Shown piece after piece: positions 6,731 to 14,418 of a stretch of 64,000 nt of DNA (the stretch's first letter is position 1; each line of letters starts with the position of its first letter). The position numbers and the translations under genes were made by a program. Under the pieces are notes generated by a model. It did no database searches and was not told the DNA's origin. It saw only the letters and a list, made by a program, of their open reading frames with translations. This DNA comes from Candidatus Sulfotelmatobacter sp. (GTDB lineage: Bacteria; Acidobacteriota; Terriglobia; Terriglobales; Acidobacteriaceae): positions 62,001-126,000 of the forward strand of contig JAOAPI010000026.1 in NCBI GenBank assembly GCA_025462865.1, in the 5' to 3' direction.

Positions 6731-8803
6731 ATGCGAAAGCAATTGCTCAGTGTAATCCTACCGTTGCTGGTGATGGGGCTGGTTGCTTCAGCTGCCGAGA
6801 TGCCGGCGTCACAACCGGCAAGCCAGCGAAGCGAACTGCAGCGAGTGAATGTGGTTCGCGGCACGGATGAAATCCGTATCGAGATCAGTGCTCAAGGCGC
6901 TGTGTCGCCCAAGCTGAGCACAGCAGACTCGCCAGCGCGACTGGTGATGGATTTGCCCGGGACCGTTATGGCCACGGGGCAGAGCCACATCACGGTGGGG
7001 AGCGCCGGAGTGAAGGGCGTTCGCATCGGCATGGATGGGCAGAAGCCTCCGACCACCAAGGTGGTGGTTGATTTGGACCACGCTCTCCGCTATGAGCTGA
7101 ACCCGTCCGCGGATGGGAAGCTAGTGCTGACGCTCTACACGGCGCAGTCGGCGAGTGCGAAAGCTCCGAAGAATGTCACCGCAACTGTAGCCGAGAAGAA
7201 TTCGACTCCTGTTGCGGCAGCAGTGACGAAGGCGGTGGCTCCGAAGGCGGATGCCGCCAAGGCGACGACTGTCTCGAGCGACTTTGTCTTTGTTGAGCCA
7301 ACGTATCAAGCTAAGAAGGCGGTTCCCGAAACAGTATCAGAGCCCGCCGAGCGCAGTCAGGAAGCGGCGGCGAGGTTTGCTGATAAAACAGGCGCAGAGC
7401 TTCTGCCTGGAATCGTGAACGCGTCGCAGGCTTCACAAAATGCACCTGCCCCTCCCGCCATTCAGCCCGCAGTGAATCTTGCAGCGGAGCAGCGGGCGCA
7501 AGCCGGGCAACAATCTGCCATGGCTGGTCCGAAATATACGGGCGAACCGATTTCAGTGAATCTGAAGGATGTGGATCTGAAGGACTTCTTCCGACTGATC
7601 CACGAGATCAGCGGCCTGAATGTGGTGCTCGATCCCAATGTGCACGGCAGTCTGACCATCGTGCTGGATGACGTGCCGTGGGACCAGGCTTTGGACATCG
7701 TACTGAAAAACAATGACCTCGCGCGGGAACTGGAAGGCAACGTTCTCCGCGTAGCTACTGTGGATACTCTGAAGAAGGAAGCGGAGGGACGCCGCGCCCA
7801 GGTAGAAGCGGAAGCACTGGCGGTAGAGAAAGTTTCGGTCACACGCTTCCTAAGCTATGCGCACGCGAAAGATGTCGTTACGACGCTGAAGAAATTTCTC
7901 TCCGTGCGTGGCGATGTTGTTGCGGATGAACGAACCAATGCTGTAATCGTCAACGATATTCCAAAAGTCCTACCCGTAATTGATCGCCTGCTGACGCAGC
8001 TTGATCGCAAGACGCAGGAAGTTGAGATCGAGGCACGCGTAGTGGCAGCGACGCGGCAGTTCGCTCGCGACATCGGTACACAACTTGGATTCGGGTGGGG
8101 CAATGGCATGACCGCTATAGGCGGGGCGACTTCCGTGGGAACGTCTCCCATTGGCATTTTCGGAGGAAACCCGCTCTATACGATTGTGGGGAGTACTGCG
8201 CCAACCGGGTCGACCATCAACCAAATCCCGTTGTTCAGCAACTTGGGTTCGACGGCTCCGACCAGTGGTTTCGGATTTCAGAACTCGAGCAACAATGTCC
8301 GAATCGACGCCATTCTTACGATGGCGGAATCGCGCGGATTGCTCAAGGTTCTGTCGCGGCCGCGAGTCGTGACCCAAAATAACATTCAGGCTCTGGTGAG
8401 GCAGGGCGTGCGCGTTCCGATCGTCACGCAAGCGCAGTTGGGTGGTCCTCCGACTGTAAGCTACGTCGACGCTTTCCTGCGGTTGACGGTGACGCCACAG
8501 ATCACCTCGGAGAACACCATCTTCCTGAACGTGGACGTGGAAAATACCACGCCAAACTTCGGTCAGCAAGTGCAGGGGAACCCCGAATTGATCACGCAGC
8601 AGGCGACGACGCAGGTGCTGGTGACTGACGGTGGGACGGTGGTGATCGGCGGAGTTATTCAGACGCAGAACTCCATCAACATCACCCAGGTACCGCTTCT
8701 GGGCAACCTCCCGATCCTGGGAAACCTGTTCAAGCATACGCAGGTCAACACGTCGAATCAGGAACTGATCTTCTTCATCACGCCGCGAATCATTCAGACA
8801 TAA
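6731..8803 (+). CDS. pilQ: Type IV pilus secretin PilQ
   Basis: Outer-membrane secretin through which the pilus passes. Start set at ATG 6731 because GGGGAGAAG lies five bases upstream and a signal peptide follows (MRKQLLSVILPLLVMGLVASAA); the frame is open further upstream but only as an overlap with pilP. The product is 690 residues: an AMIN domain (~36-137), a Lys/Ala/Pro linker, a secretin N0/N1-type domain (ISVNLKDVDLKDFFRLIHEI ... LDDVPWDQALDIVL), a NolW-type domain (VSVTRFLSYAHAKDVVTTLK), and the secretin barrel ending GGVIQTQNSINITQVPLLGN...LFKHTQVN...ELIFFITPRII. Last gene of the operon, followed by a terminator. It has one AMIN copy, where many PilQ proteins have two. Confidence 0.95.
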   Translation: MRKQLLSVILPLLVMGLVASAAEMPASQPASQRSELQRVNVVRGTDEIRIEISAQGAVSPKLSTADSPARLVMDLPGTVMATGQSHITVGSAGVKGVRIGMDGQKPPTTKVVVDLDHALRYELNPSADGKLVLTLYTAQSASAKAPKNVTATVAEKNSTPVAAAVTKAVAPKADAAKATTVSSDFVFVEPTYQAKKAVPETVSEPAERSQEAAARFADKTGAELLPGIVNASQASQNAPAPPAIQPAVNLAAEQRAQAGQQSAMAGPKYTGEPISVNLKDVDLKDFFRLIHEISGLNVVLDPNVHGSLTIVLDDVPWDQALDIVLKNNDLARELEGNVLRVATVDTLKKEAEGRRAQVEAEALAVEKVSVTRFLSYAHAKDVVTTLKKFLSVRGDVVADERTNAVIVNDIPKVLPVIDRLLTQLDRKTQEVEIEARVVAATRQFARDIGTQLGFGWGNGMTAIGGATSVGTSPIGIFGGNPLYTIVGSTAPTGSTINQIPLFSNLGSTAPTSGFGFQNSSNNVRIDAILTMAESRGLLKVLSRPRVVTQNNIQALVRQGVRVPIVTQAQLGGPPTVSYVDAFLRLTVTPQITSENTIFLNVDVENTTPNFGQQVQGNPELITQQATTQVLVTDGGTVVIGGVIQTQNSINITQVPLLGNLPILGNLFKHTQVNTSNQELIFFITPRIIQT

Positions 8804-8840
8804 CAGCGTCAGACATAGCAGCGCAGTTGAAGATTTAATG

Positions 8841-8884
8841 CCGCCGGCCTGAAGAACCTGTCAGGGCCGGCGGTTTTGTTTTTT
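8841..8884 (+). terminator. Rho-independent terminator of the pilus operon
   Basis: CCGCCGGCC (8841-8849) pairs with GGCCGGCGG (8865-8873), followed by TTTTGTTTTTT. It starts 37 bases after the pilQ stop. The strong stem and T-tract make this the clearest terminator in the window. Confidence 0.9.
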
Positions 8885-8927
8885 GCGGGTCTTGGCTGAG
8901 AACCGAGAACTGCTAAACTCAGCAGGA

Positions 8928-10016
8928 ATGGACTTTCTCCGCCGTCAGAAGAACCTTCGTGAACAGCTTGTCAACACACGTCTCGACGCGCTTCTGATCA
9001 GCCATCTTCCTAATATTCGCTATCTTTGCGGATTCACCGGGAGCGCGGGCCTTCTCCTGGTGTACGAAACGGGCAGCGTCTTCTTTACGGACGTGCGTTA
9101 CGACACGCAGTCCCGTGCAGAAGTGAAGGGCGCCAAAGTAATCATCGCGCGCAAAGCGCTTATGAATGCGCTCGGGGAACGGCTTGATGCCCGCTGGAAG
9201 AAATCGAAAAAGTGGAAGATCGGGATTGAAGCGGAACATCTGACCGTCGCGGAACAAAAACGGCTCACCGCGCTTGTTCCCACGGGCGTCGGCGTACGGA
9301 GCACGGCTATGCTGGTAGAGCGTGCGCGCATGGTCAAGGATGACGATGAACTCAGGCTTATCCGCTCAGCGGTGCAGTTAGGAGCGACGCTGTTCGATCG
9401 CGCGCTCGCGGTACTGAAGCCGGGGATTAAGGAATCCGAGGTGGCCGCGGAGATGGAATATGCCGCCAGAAAGTCGGGAGCGGAGGAAATGTCATTTCCT
9501 ACGATTATTGCTTCCGGGGCCCGATCCGCATTGCCTCATGGCAGAGCGACGGAGCAAGTGATCGCATCCGGCGGATTCGTGGTCTGCGATTTCGGTGTTA
9601 TACTCGGTGGTTATTGCTCCGACCAGACTCGCACCGTATGGGTTGGCCGAGATGGCGAAGAGGCGCGCTCCGCGTACCAGGCAGTGAGGGAGGCGCAGGC
9701 GGCTGCGATCGCTGCAGTGCGGCCAGGGGTTAGGGTTGGCGAGGTCGATCTGGCCGCCCGCAAGGTATTGCGTAAAGCTGGATTAGGGCGCCGTTTTACC
9801 CATTCCACCGGTCACGGCGTGGGCCTCGAAATCCACGAATCGCCCAGGGTTGCTGCGGGTCAGGCGGAAGTGCTCAAGTCAGGCATGGTCATCACTATCG
9901 AGCCGGGAGTATACTTCCCCGGAAAATGGGGCGTCAGGATCGAGGACATGGTGGCCGTCAACGAAAATGGCTGTGAAGTGCTGACTCCAACCAGTAAGGA
10001 TTTTCTAGCGGTTTAA
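8928..10016 (+). CDS. Xaa-Pro aminopeptidase/dipeptidase (M24 family)
   Basis: A dimetal peptidase that removes residues next to proline. The N-terminal creatinase domain (ALLISHLPNIRYLCGFTGSA) precedes the pita-bread catalytic domain with all five metal ligands in order: Asp in VVCDFGVILGG, Asp in YCSDQTRTVWVG, His in STGHGVGLEIHESP, Glu in ITIEPGVY and Glu in VRIEDMVAV. Start at ATG 8928 (MDFLRRQKNLREQLVNTRLD) gives 362 residues, normal for PepQ/YpdF-like enzymes. The frame runs further back but would include the upstream terminator T-tract. It is cytoplasmic, with no signal peptide. It lies ahead of accB in the same direction, as is common in many bacteria, possibly in one transcript. Confidence 0.92.
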   Translation: MDFLRRQKNLREQLVNTRLDALLISHLPNIRYLCGFTGSAGLLLVYETGSVFFTDVRYDTQSRAEVKGAKVIIARKALMNALGERLDARWKKSKKWKIGIEAEHLTVAEQKRLTALVPTGVGVRSTAMLVERARMVKDDDELRLIRSAVQLGATLFDRALAVLKPGIKESEVAAEMEYAARKSGAEEMSFPTIIASGARSALPHGRATEQVIASGGFVVCDFGVILGGYCSDQTRTVWVGRDGEEARSAYQAVREAQAAAIAAVRPGVRVGEVDLAARKVLRKAGLGRRFTHSTGHGVGLEIHESPRVAAGQAEVLKSGMVITIEPGVYFPGKWGVRIEDMVAVNENGCEVLTPTSKDFLAV

Positions 10017-10110
10017 CTTCTTAGTTTTACGCCAGGAAGAATGCAGCCCAGCCGTACCCCGCGACTGTTGCGGCGCAGCATTAATTGATAAGCGGTCCTA
10101 CCATACGCGA

Positions 10111-10590
10111 ATGAATCATAAAGAGCTGAAAGAACTAATCGAGTTCTTAATAGAAAAGGACATTGCCGAGTTTGAATTGGAGCGTGGCGATGTCAAGGTG
10201 AAGATCAAGCGAGGTGGGGAGCACTCGGTCATTCACACCCGCAGCGAGATACCCTACGTCGCGGTTACGGTTCCACAGTCCGGACCGCCCGCCGTTTCAG
10301 CAGGCTCTGCACCGCCGGCGGTACCGGCAGCTGTCCCGGAAGAGAATCTCCATATTGTGAAGTCTCCTATCGTAGGAACGTTCTACGAATCGCCCTCGCC
10401 TGGCGCCCCGCCTTTCGTTAAGGTGGGGGACACGGTGGAAGCCGGCCAGGTGCTGTGCATCGTCGAGGCGATGAAATTGCTGAATGAGATTGAGTCAGAC
10501 GTCGCCGGAGAGATCGTCAAGAAAATGGGAAGCAACGGCCAGCCAATCGAATATGGGCAGGAGTTGTTCGTCATAAGGCCGAAGAAGTGA
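10111..10590 (+). CDS. accB: Biotin carboxyl carrier protein of acetyl-CoA carboxylase
   Basis: A 159-residue protein that carries biotin between the biotin carboxylase and carboxyltransferase parts of acetyl-CoA carboxylase, the first step of fatty acid synthesis. The N-terminal helix region (KELKELIEFLIEKDIAEFEL) is typical, followed by a Pro/Ala linker and the biotinyl domain. The biotinylated residue is Lys122 in EAMKLLNEIES (commonly EAMKLMNEIE). The flexible thumb (TFYESPSPGAPPFVKVGD) is present. accC follows 129 bases downstream. No carboxyltransferase genes (accA, accD) are in the window. Confidence 0.96.
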   Translation: MNHKELKELIEFLIEKDIAEFELERGDVKVKIKRGGEHSVIHTRSEIPYVAVTVPQSGPPAVSAGSAPPAVPAAVPEENLHIVKSPIVGTFYESPSPGAPPFVKVGDTVEAGQVLCIVEAMKLLNEIESDVAGEIVKKMGSNGQPIEYGQELFVIRPKK

Positions 10591-10601
10591 AACCGAAGTT
10601 T

Positions 10602-10645
10602 CTGTTGAGGCGAGCCGCGCCTCCTTATTCATATTCTTTCAACAG
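10602..10645 (+). other. Two-stem RNA structure between accB and accC
   Basis: An outer stem CTGTTGA (10602-10608) / TCAACAG (10639-10645) encloses or competes with an inner GAGGCG (10607-10612) / CGCCTC stem. It lies in the accB-accC spacer and could tune accC expression or mRNA stability. There is no clear T-tract. Confidence 0.35.
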
Positions 10646-10719
10646 GAACATTTTCCAACCAACAAACGTCCCACGAGACGGCGGAGCTGAACTGACGGCC
10701 GAGAGCTGAAAGCAGATTC

Positions 10720-12084
10720 ATGTTTAAGAAGATCCTAATTGCGAATCGCGGAGAAATTGCGCTGCGGGTGATTTGCGCTTGCAAGGAGCTGGGAATCCGC
10801 ACGGTGGCCATCTACAGCGAAGCGGACCGGCACTCACTGCCAGTACGTTTTGCCGATGAAGCCATCTGCATCGGGCCGCCACAACTGGCACTGAGCTACT
10901 TAAACATTCCGGCGGTGATCAGCGCGGCGGAGATCGCCAATGTGGACGCGATTCATCCGGGATACGGTTTACTTGCCGAAAATGCCAATTTCGCCGAGGT
11001 GTGCGATACCAGTGGGATCAAGTTCATTGGGCCGCAGCCGGATGTGATGAGGCTGATGGGTGAAAAAGAAAAAGCGCGCTCGGCCATGAAAAAAGCGGGC
11101 GTGCCGATTCTGCCGGGCTCGGATGGAATCATCGCTTCTGATGGTGAAGCCGTGGAGTGGGCGAAGCAGGTGGGGTTTCCGGTAATCGTGAAGGCGTCGG
11201 CTGGCGGCGGGGGACGCGGTATGCGCATTGTGCGCAGCGAAGAGGAATTGCCGGGACTCTTCAAAGCAGCGCAGGCGGAAGCCGCCGGAGCGTTCGGCAA
11301 CGGCGATCTCTACATGGAGAAGTATGTCGAGCATCCGCGGCACATCGAATTTCAGGTGTTGGCGGACGAGCATGGAAATGTGGTGAGCCTGGGCGAGCGC
11401 GAATGCTCGATCCAGAGGCGCCATCAGAAGCTGCTTGAGGAATCTCCTTCCACGCAGGTTACGCCGCAGTTGCGCGATGAAATCGGCGCGGTCTTGTGCA
11501 AGTCACTGACGGAAATTGGCTACACCAATGCAGGGACGATTGAGTTTCTGATGGATCAGGAGCGTCGCCTCCACTTCATCGAGATGAATACGCGCATTCA
11601 GGTGGAGCATCCCGTGACCGAGATGGTTACGGATGTGGATCTGGTGAAGAGCCAGATCATGATCGCGGCCGGAGCCCCTATGTCAGAGGTGTTACAAGGT
11701 CCGATCGTGCATCGTGGGCATGCCATTGAATGCCGGATTAACGCGGAGCACCCTGAGAAGTTCACGCCATCGGCGGGGAAGATTACGGCATTTCACCCGC
11801 CGGGAGGCACCGGAGTTCGCGTGGATACGGCGGCGTATACCGAGGGCGTAATTCCTCCTTATTACGACTCGCTGATTGCGAAGTTAATTGTGCGTGGCAA
11901 AGATCGCGGCGAGGCGGTCTCGCGCATGACCCGGGCGCTGGAAATGTTTATTGTGGAAGGGGTGTACACCACGATTCCGCTCCACCGGAAGATTCTTGCG
12001 GATCCTGACTTCCGCGCCGGAAAGTTTGATACAGGGTTCATCGAGCGATTCCTGGCTGCCGGCAAAAAGGATACTTCGGCGTGA
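10720..12084 (+). CDS. accC: Biotin carboxylase subunit of acetyl-CoA carboxylase
   Basis: ATP-grasp enzyme that carboxylates biotin on AccB using bicarbonate. The 454 residues match the usual AccC length. Visible motifs are the N-terminal [17 protein letters not shown], the glycine-rich ATP loop [13 protein letters not shown], the [12 protein letters not shown] strand, [10 protein letters not shown] and the catalytic [13 protein letters not shown]. The C-terminal biotin carboxylase domain ends near RFLAAGKK. Its stop codon overlaps the GTG start of thiE, so the two are very likely co-translated. It pairs with accB upstream. Confidence 0.97.
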   Translation: MFKKILIANRGEIALRVICACKELGIRTVAIYSEADRHSLPVRFADEAICIGPPQLALSYLNIPAVISAAEIANVDAIHPGYGLLAENANFAEVCDTSGIKFIGPQPDVMRLMGEKEKARSAMKKAGVPILPGSDGIIASDGEAVEWAKQVGFPVIVKASAGGGGRGMRIVRSEEELPGLFKAAQAEAAGAFGNGDLYMEKYVEHPRHIEFQVLADEHGNVVSLGERECSIQRRHQKLLEESPSTQVTPQLRDEIGAVLCKSLTEIGYTNAGTIEFLMDQERRLHFIEMNTRIQVEHPVTEMVTDVDLVKSQIMIAAGAPMSEVLQGPIVHRGHAIECRINAEHPEKFTPSAGKITAFHPPGGTGVRVDTAAYTEGVIPPYYDSLIAKLIVRGKDRGEAVSRMTRALEMFIVEGVYTTIPLHRKILADPDFRAGKFDTGFIERFLAAGKKDTSA

Positions 12085-12713
12085 TCTCGATTCCCCGCCT
12101 CTACCCCATCGTGGATGCGGCGTGCTTCGCGACAACCGGAGATTTGATTTCGTTCGCTGACGAGCTAGTTGCTTCCGGATGCACGCTGCTGCAATACCGC
12201 AACAAGAGCGGGAATGCGCGCGTTATGCTGGAGCAGGCTCGCGAATTGCTTCGGCAGTCGCGGGCGAGGTCGCCCGCGCCACACGGAGTGAAACTCATCA
12301 TGAACGATCGCGCTGACCTGGCGCTCATCGCGGAGTTCGATGGGGTTCACGTTGGCCAAGATGACCTCCTGCCCGAGTCGGTGCGATCCATCATTGGCCG
12401 CGGACGCTGGCTGGGAGTTTCCACTCATAATCCTGAACAGCTTGCAGAAGCCGATAAGACCTCGGCGGACTACCTCGCGATCGGTCCTGTATTTGCCACT
12501 TCCAGTAAAGAAAAGCCCGATCCCGTCGTGGGCCTCGAAGGGGTGCGCCGGGCGCGGCAATTAACGAGAAAACCTTTGGTGGCGATCGGGGGGATTACGC
12601 GAGATAACGCCGCTTCCGTAATTGACGCCGGGGCAGATTCCGTGGCGGTGATATCCGATTTGTTACGGGAGCCACGAAAATCAGCAGAGGAATTTTTCCG
12701 CGTGTTGAGGTAA
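12081..12713 (+). CDS. thiE: Thiamine-phosphate synthase
   Basis: Joins hydroxymethylpyrimidine diphosphate and thiazole phosphate to make thiamine phosphate. A 210-residue TIM barrel with family motifs [59 protein letters not shown] and the phosphate loop [10 protein letters not shown]...GADSVAVIS. It starts at GTG 12081, overlapping the accC stop. No other thi genes are near and no TPP riboswitch is seen, since the gene rides behind accC. A short Arg/Ser/Pro insertion ([10 protein letters not shown]) just before KLIMND is encoded by a palindromic repeat and lies in a loop, where it should be tolerated. Confidence 0.95.
   Translation: MISIPRLYPIVDAACFATTGDLISFADELVASGCTLLQYRNKSGNARVMLEQARELLRQSRARSPAPHGVKLIMNDRADLALIAEFDGVHVGQDDLLPESVRSIIGRGRWLGVSTHNPEQLAEADKTSADYLAIGPVFATSSKEKPDPVVGLEGVRRARQLTRKPLVAIGGITRDNAASVIDAGADSVAVISDLLREPRKSAEEFFRVLR
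12257..12284 (+). repeat. REP-like palindrome inside thiE
   Basis: CGCGGGCG-AGGT-CGCCCGCG (core at 12259-12278) followed by CCACAC is a perfect 8-bp palindrome, with the flavour of intergenic REP elements but placed in frame within thiE. It encodes an Arg/Ser/Pro-rich insertion. Confidence 0.45.
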
Positions 12714-12752
12714 AGTCAGTGGGCAAATGGTAGGCGCTTGCGGCTGGAAATT

Positions 12753-12842
12753 GGTCGTTAGTCGGTGGTCGTTGGTCGTCAGCTCAGAACGCTGCTGCGA
12801 CTTCCCTCGCTCCACAACGACCAACGACTAACGACCGACGGC
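12753..12842. repeat. Heptad-repeat inverted pair between thiE and the first permease
   Basis: The left arm (12753-12782) is made of 7-bp units such as GGTCGTT and AGTCGGT; the right arm (12814-12842) of AACGACC, AACGACT, AACGACC. The right arm is nearly the reverse complement of the left (about 22 of 23 core positions), with a ~31-base loop. It lies between two co-directional genes, 39 bases after the thiE stop. Confidence 0.85.
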
Positions 12843-12927
12843 GGTTTACGATTCTGGAGGCATCCTGAGCACAACGACCACGGCTGCACGGGGCGATTGG
12901 GAAGTTCATAGCCAGCAGGATAAAGAG

Positions 12928-14418
12928 TTGGTCAAAGGCCTGGGTCTGACCAGCGCCACGATGCTGGTCATGGGGTCGATGATCGGGTCAGGGATCTTCA
13001 TTGTTTCAGCAGAGATTGCCCGTGAAGTGGATTCGCCCGCGCTGCTGATCGGGGCCTGGGTGGTTGCGGGTTTCATGACCATCGTCGCCGCGCTCAGCTA
13101 TGGCGAATTAGCCGCGATGATGCCGCGTGCCGGCGGGCAGTACGTTTATCTCCGGGAATCGCTCGGTCCACTTTGGGGCTTTCTCTATGGATGGACACTG
13201 TTTCTCGTAATCCAGACAGGGACGATCGCGGCTGTGGGAGTGGCTTTCGGTAAGTTCCTCGGAGTTTTCTTTCCTACGATTTCTTCTTCGCATTGGCTGC
13301 TGCATCTGTGGAAAGTCCCGCCGATTCGTTTGGGCCCCATGGTTCTGGGCAACATGGATGTTGGCCTGAACACGCAAAACCTGGTCGCAGTTCTACTTGT
13401 GGTATTTCTCTCCGTAGTAAATATCTTCGGATTGAAAACTGGAGCGATCATCCAGAATGTGTTCACGGCGGCGAAGGTGTCGGCATTGCTGGGGCTGGCA
13501 TTTTTCGGTCTTGCCTTGGGCCGAAATCCGCAAGCACTCGCCGCAAACTTTAGCGGACACTTCTGGCGCAATGCAAGCTTGGGCGCGCAGCATGCGGTGC
13601 AGGTGGGAGTGGGTGGCCCAGTCGTGATGGTGGGCACGCTCACGATTCTGGCCGTGGCACAGGTGGGTTCGTTGTTCTCCGCCGATGCCTGGAACAACGT
13701 CACTTTCACCGCCGGAGAGGTAAAAAATCCCAGCCGCAACTTGCCGCTATCGCTCGCACTTGGTACGGGGGTAGTGATCGCGCTTTATATCGCCTGCAAT
13801 TTTGTTTATCTCAATGTGTTGCCGCTCGACGGCATTCCCAACGGCGCGACGATTCTTGAGCGTGGCATTAAGTTTGCCTCGGAGGAGCGTGTTGGCACGG
13901 CCGTCATGACGCAAATGCTTGGGCCGGTGGGCGGTCTGCTGATGGCGGCCGCAATCATGATTTCCGGCTTCGGCTGCAATAATGGACTGATTCTTTCCGG
14001 GGCGCGCGTCTACTACGCCATGGCCAAGGATGGGTTGTTTTTTCGCAACGTTGCCAAACTGCATCCTACCTACAAGACGCCGGCAGTTTCCCTGATGGTG
14101 CAGATGGTCTGGACGTGCGTGCTGTGCCTCTCAGGCAGTTACGGACAGCTTCTCGATTACATTATTTTTGCGGTACTCGTCTTCTACATTTTGACGATTG
14201 TGGGATTGTTCGTGCTGCGCCGAACGCGTCCGGATGCTCCGCGACCATATCGCGCGGTTGGATATCCGGTACTGCCTGCGATTTATATTGTAATGGCTTT
14301 ATTTATTGATGTCGTACTATTGCGCTACAAACCGCAATTTACGTGGCCGGGGCTGATAGTAGTGCTGCTGGGCATCCCGGTATATTACGCGTGGTCGAGA
14401 AGCGCGGAGGCAAAATGA
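12928..14418 (+). CDS. APC-family amino acid permease (first of a pair)
   Basis: Integral membrane transporter with about 12 helices. The TM1 signature MGSMIGSGIFIVSAEIA is that of the amino acid/polyamine/organocation family, followed by the TM2 motif YGELAAMMPRAGGQYVYLRE. The substrate cannot be named; the closest style is the LAT/serine-threonine exchanger group. The listed start is TTG 12928, the first ordinary start codon, with GCAGGA upstream. However, the frame is open back to 12832, and a GGAGG at 12856-12860 sits four bases before CTG 12865. Starting there adds 21 residues (MSTTTTAARGDWEVHSQQDK...) that look like a natural N-terminus. It overlaps the next permease by ATGA, so the two are translated together. 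Confidence 0.88.
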   Translation: MVKGLGLTSATMLVMGSMIGSGIFIVSAEIAREVDSPALLIGAWVVAGFMTIVAALSYGELAAMMPRAGGQYVYLRESLGPLWGFLYGWTLFLVIQTGTIAAVGVAFGKFLGVFFPTISSSHWLLHLWKVPPIRLGPMVLGNMDVGLNTQNLVAVLLVVFLSVVNIFGLKTGAIIQNVFTAAKVSALLGLAFFGLALGRNPQALAANFSGHFWRNASLGAQHAVQVGVGGPVVMVGTLTILAVAQVGSLFSADAWNNVTFTAGEVKNPSRNLPLSLALGTGVVIALYIACNFVYLNVLPLDGIPNGATILERGIKFASEERVGTAVMTQMLGPVGGLLMAAAIMISGFGCNNGLILSGARVYYAMAKDGLFFRNVAKLHPTYKTPAVSLMVQMVWTCVLCLSGSYGQLLDYIIFAVLVFYILTIVGLFVLRRTRPDAPRPYRAVGYPVLPAIYIVMALFIDVVLLRYKPQFTWPGLIVVLLGIPVYYAWSRSAEAK

